Source: Chryseobacterium sp. Leaf180
GTDB taxonomy: Bacteria > Bacteroidota > Bacteroidia > Flavobacteriales > Weeksellaceae
NCBI RefSeq assembly: GCF_001424585.1
Contig: NZ_LMPJ01000001.1
Location: forward strand, 1,242,450 to 1,306,449
Reading direction: 5' to 3'
Length of the DNA: 64,000 nucleotides
Shown here: piece by piece, positions 1 through 8,606 of the stretch
Position numbering within the stretch: position 1 is the stretch's first letter
Layout: every line of letters begins with the position of its first letter
Made by a program: the position numbers and the translations under genes
The notes under the pieces: generated by a model
Database searches by the model: none
What the model was told of the DNA's origin: nothing
The model's input: only the letters and a program-made list of their open reading frames with translations

Positions 1-510
1 TCCGCTTGGGCTAAAAAAAACTACAGCATCATATTTTTCAGAAATCTCAGGAAAAAGTTCCTGTGTTTCATAGACTACGATTTTTTTATATGCAATATTT
101 TGCAGTGGCAGTTTTTCATCTAAAACGTCAAGCGCAAGATTTCCGCAAAAGTGTACAAATTTTTCCTGCGCACAGTTTTTTACAATAAATTTTGCCAGCG
201 TTTCTGCATTTTTCAAAACTTTGAAAGTCCCGAAATTATTTTTCCGGAGTTCTTTTTTAGTTTTTTCGCCGACGCAGTAAATTTTGTTATAATCTTTCGC
301 CGTAAAATCTTCATTAGCCTTAAAACCGTTCTCGAAAAAAGATTTTACGCCGTTTGCACTCGTGAAAATCAACGATTTGTTTGTCAGGCCAAAAGTTTTT
401 ACCTGCAGATTTTTGATCTGAATAACCTCAACGCACTTCGCCGAAACTGTTTTTGCCAATTCTTTGGAAAAAAAATCCTGCGAAATTTTTTTGGTGAATA
501 AAATATTCAT
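1..510 (-). CDS. hemD: uroporphyrinogen-III synthase HemD (3' part cut by window edge)
   Basis: The first 170 residues can be read on the minus strand from an ATG at 510; the C-terminus lies outside the window. Recognisable HemD features are the start MNILFTKKIS, the FTSANGVKSF segment around residue 70, the YCVGEKT segment around 97 and FFSPSG at the cut end. The enzyme closes and isomerises hydroxymethylbilane to uroporphyrinogen III in the cytoplasm. The ATG overlaps the stop codon of the upstream amidase gene (TAATG), so translation is probably coupled. Its place downstream of hemA and hemC supports the call. A second HemD-like gene lies at 57029-57769. Confidence 0.85.
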   Translation of the reverse strand, partial: MNILFTKKISQDFFSKELAKTVSAKCVEVIQIKNLQVKTFGLTNKSLIFTSANGVKSFFENGFKANEDFTAKDYNKIYCVGEKTKKELRKNNFGTFKVLKNAETLAKFIVKNCAQEKFVHFCGNLALDVLDEKLPLQNIAYKKIVVYETQELFPEISEKYDAVVFFSPSG

Positions 511-1166
511 TACGGCTTTTCTTTTAATTTTAAATCCGCAACCTGAAGCCGCACTTGCTGCATAAAATCTGAGCCAGGATCTTCCTTTACTGTAAAATAT
601 CTGGAATCAGTTTCTCTCCAAAGCTTAGAATTCCGGAAAGCGCCATATTCTGAATGACCGATGAGATATTCGATCGAATATTTTTTAGATAAATAACGGA
701 TCAAGCTGGCATTTGCCTGAACCTGTTCCTTCGTAAGCGGTTGTTTTTTGCTGCCGATATTTTCGATTCCGATGGCGAAGTAATTTAATCCGATGGTATG
801 CCGTGCAAATGTATTGGGTTCCATCAGTTCGTAAACCGCTCCGTCGCGGTCGACGATGTATTGAGAAGAAACATTGAGCAGGCTCTGCTTCTGCAAAGTA
901 TTTCTGGCGCTTTCAAGTTTTGTGTTGTTGAAATATTTAAAATTGCTTTCCACGGTGCCGCCAGCGGTATAATGAAGCACAATCATTTTAGGAATAATCG
1001 TCGGCGTTTTCTGATTCAAACCGTGATGATCTTTCAGATATTTTAAACTTAACCGAACTCTTTCCGGCGTAAAAGCGATTGGCTTTTTTATGATTTTTAA
1101 ATCTTTACTTTGAGAAGAAGCAAAATTTAAAACAAAAAAGAACAGAAATGAAATAATCTTTTTCAT
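510..1166 (-). CDS. N-acetylmuramoyl-L-alanine amidase (Amidase_2/PGRP fold), secreted
   Basis: 218 residues with an N-terminal signal peptide (about residues 1-18, ending ASSQ). The zinc-amidase fold is indicated by LHYTAGG (His65), a GHSEY motif (His171) and KEDPG (Asp196), which match the His/His/Asp zinc ligands of AmpD-type amidases; Lys194 matches the usual catalytic lysine. It should cleave the amide bond between MurNAc and the stem peptide in the periplasm. It starts 6 nt after the DUF1287 gene and overlaps the hemD start, so it is transcribed within the haem cluster. The family call is firm; the physiological role (turnover, recycling or lysis) is not visible. Confidence 0.85.
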   Translation of the reverse strand: MKKIISFLFFFVLNFASSQSKDLKIIKKPIAFTPERVRLSLKYLKDHHGLNQKTPTIIPKMIVLHYTAGGTVESNFKYFNNTKLESARNTLQKQSLLNVSSQYIVDRDGAVYELMEPNTFARHTIGLNYFAIGIENIGSKKQPLTKEQVQANASLIRYLSKKYSIEYLIGHSEYGAFRNSKLWRETDSRYFTVKEDPGSDFMQQVRLQVADLKLKEKP

Positions 1167-1172
1167 TGTATT

Positions 1173-1754
1173 TTATTTCTGATATTGATAATGTCCGGTG
1201 ATTTTAAAACTGAAAAGACAGTCCTGAATTACCTGTCCGGCGCCGATGTTGTGCACGATTAAATATCTTTTTCCGTCCGCCGATTTTTTATTGACCACTA
1301 TTCCGATGTGCGTCAGATTTCCCGGAAGAAGCCACGTCACGATATCGCCGGGAACATACAGCGTAGGATTTTTTTCGGTAGATTTTGACTTCCCGAATCT
1401 TGCGAAGAAAACCATTAGGTTGGGAACGCGTCGGTGATCGATATTCGTGTCAGGTTTTTTCAGGCCGAAATTTTTTGGATATTTAGAAAAATTCTTCTTC
1501 ATATCTTCATGCACTTCTTTCTGAAGATCAATTCCCAATTTTCTGTAGGCCCGAATGACCACATCTGTGCAGACACCTTTATCTGAAGGAACATCGCCGC
1601 CGGGATATTTTATTGAAACATATGCAGGATCGTAGATGACTTTATCTTTGGTGAGACTGATCGCGGTATCAGAAAGTTTTTGGGCAAAAGACGACTGCGC
1701 GTTGAGTGAAAAACTGCAGATCACAAACAATAAAAGATACCAAGACTTTCTCAT
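1173..1754 (-). CDS. DUF1287 family exported protein (NlpC/P60-like fold)
   Basis: 193 residues beginning with a signal peptide (about 1-20, ending NAQ). The GVCTDVV segment (Cys62) and THIGIVV (His149), followed by IVHNIG (His168), look like the Cys/His/His arrangement of papain-like NlpC/P60 peptidases, and the overall match is to DUF1287. The substrate is unknown; a peptidoglycan peptide is plausible because the next gene is a peptidoglycan amidase. It lies 34 nt after hemC and 6 nt before the amidase gene. Confidence 0.75.
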   Translation of the reverse strand: MRKSWYLLLFVICSFSLNAQSSFAQKLSDTAISLTKDKVIYDPAYVSIKYPGGDVPSDKGVCTDVVIRAYRKLGIDLQKEVHEDMKKNFSKYPKNFGLKKPDTNIDHRRVPNLMVFFARFGKSKSTEKNPTLYVPGDIVTWLLPGNLTHIGIVVNKKSADGKRYLIVHNIGAGQVIQDCLFSFKITGHYQYQK

Positions 1755-1788
1755 GCTTTCCGGTTTTAAAAAATTCGTGGGAGTTTTC

Positions 1789-2697
1789 TCAAAGCTGGGT
1801 TTTTATCTCAGCCATCAGTTCTTTACCGCCGTTTTCGAGAATAATGTTGGCAAGTTTTTCACCAATATTGTCTTCAGCATTAAACTCAAAATTCTCGTCT
1901 ATGGCAATGTAATTTTCTCCGTCAAGCGAGCAAAGTGCACCTTTAAAACGGATTTCGTTTCCGAATTTTTCTGCAAAAGCTCCGATTGGCGCCGTGCAGC
2001 CACCTTCAAGTGTACTCAGGAAATTACGTTCGATTTCTACACAAATCTGCGTTTCGTAGTGATTGATTTTTCTTAAAATCTCATTGATTTCAGGTTTCTG
2101 CGAATGTCCCGCAACAGAAATTACGCCTTGCGACGCCGCAGGAATCATCATTGGTAGCGTTTCGTAATCAATCGTCATATTCATCCTTTTGATTCCGGCA
2201 AGCGAAAGAATCGTCGCGTCAAAATCCTGATCCTGAAGTTTCTGCAGCCGCGTCTGAATATTCCCGCGAATGTCGGAAAACTGGGTTTCAGGATAATATT
2301 TAAGCCAGAAAGCTCTTCTTCGTAAGCTGCTGGTGGCGAGTTTTAAATTATGAAATTCTTTTCCAACCGCAGATTCTTTACGGATCAAAACATCCTGAGG
2401 AAAATCGCGCGGAAGGTGAGCTACAAGTTCAATATTTTCCGGAAGCTTCGTCGGAACGTCTTTTAAAGAATGCACGGCAATATCAATCTCGTCGTTGAGA
2501 AGCGCAACATCCAAATCGCGAGTAAAAACTCCTGTGATTCCCAGCGAATACAAAGGCTGATTCAGGTTTTTGTCGCCCGAAGAAACGATCGGCACAATCT
2601 CGGTAAGATAGTTGAGGTTCTGTAAATATCTTGCAACTTCTCGCGCCTGCCAGAGTGCCAGCGCAGAGTTTCGCGTGCCTATCCTAATGCTTTTCAT
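1789..2697 (-). CDS. hemC: hydroxymethylbilane synthase (porphobilinogen deaminase)
   Basis: 302 residues, the usual length. The start IRIGTRNSALALWQA and the segments HSLKDVPT and EGGCTAPIG are hallmark HemC motifs; the Cys in EGGC carries the dipyrromethane cofactor. It polymerises four porphobilinogen units into hydroxymethylbilane. The start codon overlaps the end of hemA by 14 nt, showing an operon with coupled translation. Confidence 0.97.
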   Translation of the reverse strand: MKSIRIGTRNSALALWQAREVARYLQNLNYLTEIVPIVSSGDKNLNQPLYSLGITGVFTRDLDVALLNDEIDIAVHSLKDVPTKLPENIELVAHLPRDFPQDVLIRKESAVGKEFHNLKLATSSLRRRAFWLKYYPETQFSDIRGNIQTRLQKLQDQDFDATILSLAGIKRMNMTIDYETLPMMIPAASQGVISVAGHSQKPEINEILRKINHYETQICVEIERNFLSTLEGGCTAPIGAFAEKFGNEIRFKGALCSLDGENYIAIDENFEFNAEDNIGEKLANIILENGGKELMAEIKTQL

Positions 2698-3958
2698 TGA
2701 ATTCGTTGTTGGGTTGTTCCACTAAAATCTCGTGCATCAATTTACTGATTTCTTCGGCTTTCAGCGGATTGTCGATAATATATTTTGCAAAACGGTTGGT
2801 GATTTTCTGAATCATCTTGTCAGAAAGTTCCATATCATTTACGTCGATGTATTTGTTTTTACGGTAAAAATTGTGCATTTCGTTGCGTTCCATATTTTTC
2901 AGAACCGCTTTGAAATGGTGAATATTGGGAGCCAGTTTCCGTTTCTTTTCCCACTCCAGAAAGTCTTTTGTCATTTCTTTAATGATCATTTCGGCCTTCG
3001 GAATTTCTTTTTCGCGCTGCTGAATGGTTTTCTGAATCTGCTTTGAAAGCTCATCCACATCAATGAGCATCACATTTTCGAGTTCAGAAACATTTTTATC
3101 AACATTATGCGGAATTGAAAGATCGATAATTAAAATTTCTCGTCCGTTTTTCAAATGTGATTTATTAATGATCGGCGTTTTCGCTCCTGTTGCCACGATG
3201 AGAATGTCGGTTCCCTGAAGTTCGTCTTCCAGATTTGTGTAGTCGATATTAGGAATATTATATTTCTCAGAAATCTTGGCGGCTTTTTCCTGTGTACGGT
3301 TGGCTATTTTTATTTTGGGTTCGTAGATGTGTTTTACGAGATTTTCTACTGTGTTTTGTCCGATTTCACCTACGCCGAGAAGAAGAATATTTTTTTCGGC
3401 AAGTCTTTTTTGGCTGTTTAAAATATAGTGAACCGCAGCATACGAAACAGAAGCTGCACCGTTTGAAATGGCGGTTTCGTTTTTGATTCTTTTTGAAATC
3501 TGAATAGCAGAATTTATCGAGCGCTCTAAAAACGGATTGGAATTCTGTCTCTCACGTTTAAATCTTGCATATGCTTTTTTGATCTGTCCGATGATTTCAA
3601 AATCACCGATGATCTGACTTTCCAAACCTGCCGCTACGCGAAAAAGGTGTTGAAGCGCCTCTTCTTTGGTTAAAATATTTGCAAACTGCAGAAAATCTGA
3701 AAGGTTTACGCCAATGGTTTTGCAGTATTCTTCCGCCACGAAAAGATAGTTGCTGGTCGTCGTATAAATCTCGGTACGGTTGCAGGTAGAAACCACAAAT
3801 GCGTCGCCCAGATTCTGCTCGTGCACGCGGGTGACAAAATTTTTGATGTTCTCGTCGAAGAATGCAAATTTTCCTCTCGTCTCACCGTCGGCCTTTTCAA
3901 AACTTACTGAAAGCACAGCAAAATTTGAGGTCTGGTGTATGTTGGAATACTGTATCAT
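2684..3958 (-). CDS. hemA: glutamyl-tRNA reductase
   Basis: 424 residues from the ATG at 3958 (MIQYSN). A TTG 12 nt upstream is also in frame but lies inside the -7 box at 3968-3975, so the ATG is preferred. VVSTCNRTEIY (catalytic Cys), the NAD(P)H-binding LLLGVGEIGQ segment and SHLKNGREILIIDLSIP-like motifs identify GluTR. It reduces glutamyl-tRNA to glutamate-1-semialdehyde, the first committed step of C5-pathway tetrapyrrole synthesis. First gene of the hemA-hemC-DUF1287-amidase-hemD operon. Confidence 0.97.
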   Translation of the reverse strand: MIQYSNIHQTSNFAVLSVSFEKADGETRGKFAFFDENIKNFVTRVHEQNLGDAFVVSTCNRTEIYTTTSNYLFVAEEYCKTIGVNLSDFLQFANILTKEEALQHLFRVAAGLESQIIGDFEIIGQIKKAYARFKRERQNSNPFLERSINSAIQISKRIKNETAISNGAASVSYAAVHYILNSQKRLAEKNILLLGVGEIGQNTVENLVKHIYEPKIKIANRTQEKAAKISEKYNIPNIDYTNLEDELQGTDILIVATGAKTPIINKSHLKNGREILIIDLSIPHNVDKNVSELENVMLIDVDELSKQIQKTIQQREKEIPKAEMIIKEMTKDFLEWEKKRKLAPNIHHFKAVLKNMERNEMHNFYRKNKYIDVNDMELSDKMIQKITNRFAKYIIDNPLKAEEISKLMHEILVEQPNNEFNEKH

Positions 3959-3967
3959 AAACAGTGG

Positions 3968-3975
3968 CAAATTTA
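3968..3975 (-). promoter_or_regulatory. -7 box of hemA promoter
   Basis: TAAATTTG on the minus strand matches the Bacteroidota -7 consensus TAnnTTTG exactly. It ends 9 nt before the hemA ATG, implying a very short leader. No clear -33 TTTG at the usual distance was found. Confidence 0.6.
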
Positions 3976-4142
3976 GGGATTTTTATCCTAAAGATATTTC
4001 AATATTGTATATGATTATTATCGTAAAAAGCTATAAAACATCGCTGAAAACCATATTTTTTAGTCAAAATGTGCATTTTAATTTTAATAAAAATTTAACC
4101 AAATTATCTATGATCATCTGGCTTATCATGATGTGAAATTTA

Positions 4143-4150
4143 TATCTTTG
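4143..4150 (+). promoter_or_regulatory. -7 box of mreB promoter
   Basis: TATCTTTG fits TAnnTTTG and sits 23 nt before the mreB ATG. It is the only candidate promoter found for the mre/PBP2/rodA operon. Confidence 0.6.
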
Positions 4151-4173
4151 TAAACTTAAACCAGAACGAAACT

Positions 4174-5199
4174 ATGGGTCTATTTGATATGTTTACGCAG
4201 GAAATTGCGATCGACTTAGGTACTGCCAATACCCTAATTATTCATAATAATAAGATCGTAATAGATCAGCCTTCGATTGTAGCGATCGAAAGGTCTACGG
4301 GCAGGCCAATCGCAGTAGGTGAGCAGGCAAAACATATGCAAGGTAAAACTCACGAAGATATAAAAACAATCAGACCGTTGAAAGACGGTGTTATCGCGGA
4401 TTTCCATGCTTCCGAGCACATGATCAAAGAGTTTATTAAGAAAATCCCCGGGATTAAAGGAAGATTTATTCAGCCTGCGCTTCGTATCGTAATTTGTATT
4501 CCTTCAGGCATTACCGAAGTCGAGAAAAGAGCGGTGCGCGATTCTGCACAAAAAGTAAACGCCAAAGAAGTCCGTTTGATTTATGAGCCAATGGCTGCTG
4601 CAATCGGAGTTGGTATCGATGTACAGAAACCGGAAGGTAATATGATCATAGATATCGGTGGCGGAACGACAGAAATTGCAGTTGTAGCTTTAGGTGGAAT
4701 TGTCTGCGATAAATCGGTGAAAATTGCTGGTGATGTATTCACAAATGATATTGCTTATTTTCTGAGAACCCATCACAATTTATATATTGGTGAAAGAACT
4801 GCTGAAAGGGTAAAAATTGAAGTAGGTTCTGCAGTTGAAGATCTTGATGTAGATATCGACGATATTCCGGTACAGGGTCGTGATTTGATCACCGGGAAAC
4901 CGAAAGAAATTATGGTTGGTTACAAAGAAATTGCTAGAGCTTTAGATAAATCAATCATCCGTATCGAAGATTCAGTGATGGAAACTTTATCGCTTACACC
5001 TCCGGAACTGGCAGCTGATATTTATAAAACCGGAATTTACCTTGCCGGTGGTGGTGCTTTGCTGAGAGGTTTGGCAGACAGACTTCATAAAAAGACCGGC
5101 TTACCGGTTTTCGTGGCAGAAGATCCTTTAAGAGCCGTAGTACGCGGAACTGGGATTGCTTTGAAAAACATGGATAAATTCAACTTCCTCATCAAATAA
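4174..5199 (+). CDS. mreB: rod shape-determining protein MreB
   Basis: 341 residues, normal for MreB. The actin-like phosphate loops are visible: EIAIDLGTANTLI near the N-terminus, NMIIDIGGGTTEIAVV around residues 150-165 and the adenosine motif YLAGGGALLRGL around 288-300. It polymerises beneath the inner membrane and guides the elongasome. First gene of mreB-mreC-mreD-PBP2-rodA, a classical elongation operon, with a 32-nt gap to mreC. Confidence 0.98.
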   Translation: MGLFDMFTQEIAIDLGTANTLIIHNNKIVIDQPSIVAIERSTGRPIAVGEQAKHMQGKTHEDIKTIRPLKDGVIADFHASEHMIKEFIKKIPGIKGRFIQPALRIVICIPSGITEVEKRAVRDSAQKVNAKEVRLIYEPMAAAIGVGIDVQKPEGNMIIDIGGGTTEIAVVALGGIVCDKSVKIAGDVFTNDIAYFLRTHHNLYIGERTAERVKIEVGSAVEDLDVDIDDIPVQGRDLITGKPKEIMVGYKEIARALDKSIIRIEDSVMETLSLTPPELAADIYKTGIYLAGGGALLRGLADRLHKKTGLPVFVAEDPLRAVVRGTGIALKNMDKFNFLIK

Positions 5200-5231
5200 T
5201 ATTTTTTTAACGCTTTACGATATTTGTCTGA

Positions 5232-6086
5232 ATGGGATTTTTGCTGAGAATATTTTCCAAGAATGCTTTTTTTGTGTTCTTTCTTTTTCTGCAAATCATT
5301 GCTCTGGTACTGATATTTTCTAAAAACGCGATGCAGCAGTCGTGGCTTGCGGGTCAAACGGCAGCTTTCAATTCGTGGGTTTCCGGTTATATCGACGAAG
5401 GTGTTTCTTACTTAAAATTAAAACAGATCAACGAAGATCTTGTCGCGCAAAACAAAGCTTTAATGACGGAACTTTATGGTAAAAAAGGATTGAAAAATCC
5501 GGTTTTCCGGAAGGTACACGATACTTTGGGTGGCGGACAGATTTATACTTTCGTAGATGGTGATATTGTTTTTAACAGCATCAACCGCCGCGATAATTAT
5601 TTCACCATCAACCGCGGCAAACGCGACGGTGTTTTACCGCAAATGGGTGTGATCGCTCCACGGGGAATTGCAGGCATTGTCATCAATTCCACCGACAGTT
5701 ATTCTCTGGTGAAATCGGTGCTCAGCGTCAATAAAACGAGAATCAATGCGGCTTTAAAGAATTCCGGATATTTCGGTACGCTTACATGGCGTGGCGATAA
5801 TTCGAGAATTATGCATTTGGCAGACATTCCGAAATATGTTTCATTAAAAGTTGGCGACACCATTATTACCGACGGAAAATCTGCCATCTTTCCGAAAGGT
5901 GTCATGATTGGAACTGTTGCCGGATATAATGTAGACAACAAAACGGGCTTCTGGGATATTTCTGTTGAGCTCAGCGAAAAGATGGGAGCTTTAAGTAAAA
6001 TTTTCGTCGTTAAAAATCTGAAAAGAGCTGAGGTTCAGAAAATTCAGGATACGATGCAGGCCGTTATAAAGAAAGAAAATGATTAG
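5232..6086 (+). CDS. mreC: rod shape-determining protein MreC
   Basis: 284 residues: one N-terminal membrane segment (about 8-27), a coiled-coil stretch (about 55-80) and a periplasmic beta-rich domain with NRGKRDGVLPQMGVI and GDTIITDGKSAIFPKG, which are typical MreC segments. It links the cytoplasmic MreB filament to PBP2 in the periplasm. Its 3' end overlaps mreD by 8 nt. Confidence 0.93.
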   Translation: MGFLLRIFSKNAFFVFFLFLQIIALVLIFSKNAMQQSWLAGQTAAFNSWVSGYIDEGVSYLKLKQINEDLVAQNKALMTELYGKKGLKNPVFRKVHDTLGGGQIYTFVDGDIVFNSINRRDNYFTINRGKRDGVLPQMGVIAPRGIAGIVINSTDSYSLVKSVLSVNKTRINAALKNSGYFGTLTWRGDNSRIMHLADIPKYVSLKVGDTIITDGKSAIFPKGVMIGTVAGYNVDNKTGFWDISVELSEKMGALSKIFVVKNLKRAEVQKIQDTMQAVIKKEND

Positions 6087-6585
6087 CAGAACCTTATTTA
6101 CAGATCTTTTGATCATGATTTTTCTGGTTGGGCTGCAGATTTTTGTGCTGAACAGAATTACGCTTTTCGGCAAATATACGCCGGTACTTTATCCGGTTTT
6201 TGTCATGTTTTACCCTTTTTTCAGAAACAAATATCAGTTCTTAGCACTGAGTTTCATCATCGGCTTGGCAATAGATACTTTCCTTAATTCCGGCGGAATT
6301 AATGCTTTTGCAACGACGCTTATTGCATATTTCAGAACGTTGATTTTCAGATCTTCGACCGATACTTCAACCGATTTTTTCTCTTTTCAGTCATTGCAGT
6401 GGACGCAGTTTTTGCTCTTCCTGTTTTCGAGTATTTTCCTGCATCAGCTTTTGGTTCAGTATATTGAGTTTTTCAAATTCACCAGAATTTTCGAGATCTT
6501 CCTCAATGTTTTGGTTACCAGCAGCATTTCCTTTATATTTATCATCATTTACGCATTAATATTTAAAATCAAACAAAAAGTTTGA
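6079..6585 (+). CDS. mreD: rod shape-determining protein MreD
   Basis: 168 residues, almost entirely hydrophobic, with about five membrane segments; the PVLYPVFVMFYPF-like and GLAIDTF (around residue 65) segments resemble MreD. Identification rests on length, topology and position between mreC and PBP2. Overlaps mreC at its start and PBP2 at its end. Confidence 0.85.
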   Translation: MISRTLFTDLLIMIFLVGLQIFVLNRITLFGKYTPVLYPVFVMFYPFFRNKYQFLALSFIIGLAIDTFLNSGGINAFATTLIAYFRTLIFRSSTDTSTDFFSFQSLQWTQFLLFLFSSIFLHQLLVQYIEFFKFTRIFEIFLNVLVTSSISFIFIIIYALIFKIKQKV

Positions 6586-8606
6586 ATACCCGTTATTTTA
6601 AGATTTTTTCAGCGCTCATTATTATCGCCCTCATTTTTGTGGCGCGGCTTTCCTATCTGCAATTATTTACCGACCGTTATGCATTAAATGCTGCAAATAC
6701 TTCCATAAAAACAGAATATGTTATTCCGCAGCGTGGCGTAATTTTCGACCGAAACGGAAAAATTCTTGTTGGAAACCAGCCGGCGTATGAAATTTCTTTT
6801 ACTCAGGCTTTGATGAAACCCGATTTTGATACGCTTGCGTTCTGCAATCTGATGAAAATCAGCAAGTCAGATTTTATCACCAGAGTTAATGCCATTAAAG
6901 CGGAAAAATATTATTCGAAACTCACGCCGATGACTTTTCTGAAAGATCTCAGCCGAGAAGATATTGCCCGCGTACAGGAAATTATTTTTAAATATCCTGC
7001 ATTTAATATTGTTTCAAGACCGCAGAGACAGTACGAAGTTTCCACTTCGGGAAACCTTTTGGGTTACACGAATGAAGTGAACGAGAGCGAAATTAAAAAA
7101 GATTCTACTTACTATCTACCCGGAGATTTTATCGGAAAAACAGGAATAGAAAAAGCCTACGAAAAAGAACTGCGCGGTATAAAAGGCATTAAATACATTC
7201 AGAAAGATATCCGTCTCCGCGATGTGGGTTCTTATAAAAATGGGACACTCGACCGTGAAGTCGTTACCGGAAAAGACATCACGCTTACCATTGACTACGA
7301 TCTTCAGCGCATGGCTGAAGAAATGCTGGTAAATAAGCACGGCGCAATCGTAGCAATTGATCCCAACAATGGTGAAGTTCTGGTTGCAGCAACAGGTCCG
7401 GATATTGACCCGAATATTTTTACCGGCCCAAATAAATCCAGAAATCTCTACGCGCTTTCAAAAGACACGATCTACGAAAACAAACCCACTTTTGACCGTT
7501 CGTTGCAGGCTGCATATCCGCCTGGTTCTACTTTTAAATTACTTACTGCTTTGGCTGCAATGCAGATGGGCGTGATGGACGAAAAAACCATTTTCCCTTG
7601 CGGTGGCGGATTTTATTACCGTGGAAAAAGAATAAAAGGTCATGGTGGCGCCGATCCTCTGATACCTTCAATACAAGTTTCCAGCAACTGTTTTTTCACC
7701 TATGCTTTTATTGCAATTATTAAAAAATATCCGGGAAATCCTTCACGTGGCGTCGATGAATGGAAAAAAATCATGAGCAGTTTTGGTGTCGGCGAATTTT
7801 TAAATAACGATTTTCCGGTAGGTGCAAAGGGCAGAATTCCTTCCGGAGATTATTACGAAAAAAGATTTAAAGCCATTATGAACGCCAGCGGCTCAAAGAG
7901 AACCGATTTCAAAAACTGGGACGAAATGCCAACCGGTGCGATCTACAACGGAATGGGGCAGGGCGATGTTCTGGTAACGCCGATTCAGCTGGCCAATTAT
8001 GTCGCCGCAATTGCGAACCGAGGTTGGTATTACACGCCACATATCGTAAAAGGAATCGACGGAAAACCAAATCCTGATCCAAGATTTAAAGTAAAACATA
8101 AAACGCTGGTTGATCCAAAACATTTTGAGCCTGTTCTTAAAGGAATGGAAGCTGTGGTTCTACGTGGTACGGCTGCCGGACTGAAATCAAGTGATTTTAC
8201 TCAGCTCGCAAAAACCGGAACCGCGCAGGTTCCGCAGGGAAAAGACAATTCAATTTTCGTCTTGATTGCTCCTGCAGATAAACCTAAAATTGTTGTGGTT
8301 GCCGTAATGGAGCACGCCGGATTTGGAGCAACGTGGGCCGGGCCAGCTTCCACAGTTATTGCTGAAAAATATATTACCGGAGATTTGAAACGTGAGCATC
8401 TTTATAAAAAGATGATTAACGCAAGTTTTATGCCCGAATATAAGCGTCAGTGGGTCGCTGATTTGAAACGAAAAGGTCTGTATAAAGAACCTCAGCCGGA
8501 TTCTATCAAGCAGAAAAAAATGCGCGACAGCCTGGAAATCGTGAAGAAGCAACGCGCCAAAATAGAAGCTGCGGCGAAGCAGAAACAACAGAAAATCAAA
8601 ATATGA
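6582..8606 (+). CDS. mrdA: penicillin-binding protein 2 (peptidoglycan transpeptidase)
   Basis: 674 residues. There is one N-terminal membrane anchor (about 8-25), a pedestal domain and a transpeptidase domain with SxxK in YPPGSTFK, SxN in SSNC and KTGTAQ. The class B PBP makes cross-links during lateral wall growth. The start must be the TTG at 6582, which overlaps the TGA of mreD (TTGA), because the next ATG would remove the membrane anchor. The C-terminal ~50 residues are Lys/Gln-rich. The end overlaps the rodA ATG (ATGA). Confidence 0.95.
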   Translation: MNTRYFKIFSALIIIALIFVARLSYLQLFTDRYALNAANTSIKTEYVIPQRGVIFDRNGKILVGNQPAYEISFTQALMKPDFDTLAFCNLMKISKSDFITRVNAIKAEKYYSKLTPMTFLKDLSREDIARVQEIIFKYPAFNIVSRPQRQYEVSTSGNLLGYTNEVNESEIKKDSTYYLPGDFIGKTGIEKAYEKELRGIKGIKYIQKDIRLRDVGSYKNGTLDREVVTGKDITLTIDYDLQRMAEEMLVNKHGAIVAIDPNNGEVLVAATGPDIDPNIFTGPNKSRNLYALSKDTIYENKPTFDRSLQAAYPPGSTFKLLTALAAMQMGVMDEKTIFPCGGGFYYRGKRIKGHGGADPLIPSIQVSSNCFFTYAFIAIIKKYPGNPSRGVDEWKKIMSSFGVGEFLNNDFPVGAKGRIPSGDYYEKRFKAIMNASGSKRTDFKNWDEMPTGAIYNGMGQGDVLVTPIQLANYVAAIANRGWYYTPHIVKGIDGKPNPDPRFKVKHKTLVDPKHFEPVLKGMEAVVLRGTAAGLKSSDFTQLAKTGTAQVPQGKDNSIFVLIAPADKPKIVVVAVMEHAGFGATWAGPASTVIAEKYITGDLKREHLYKKMINASFMPEYKRQWVADLKRKGLYKEPQPDSIKQKKMRDSLEIVKKQRAKIEAAAKQKQQKIKI

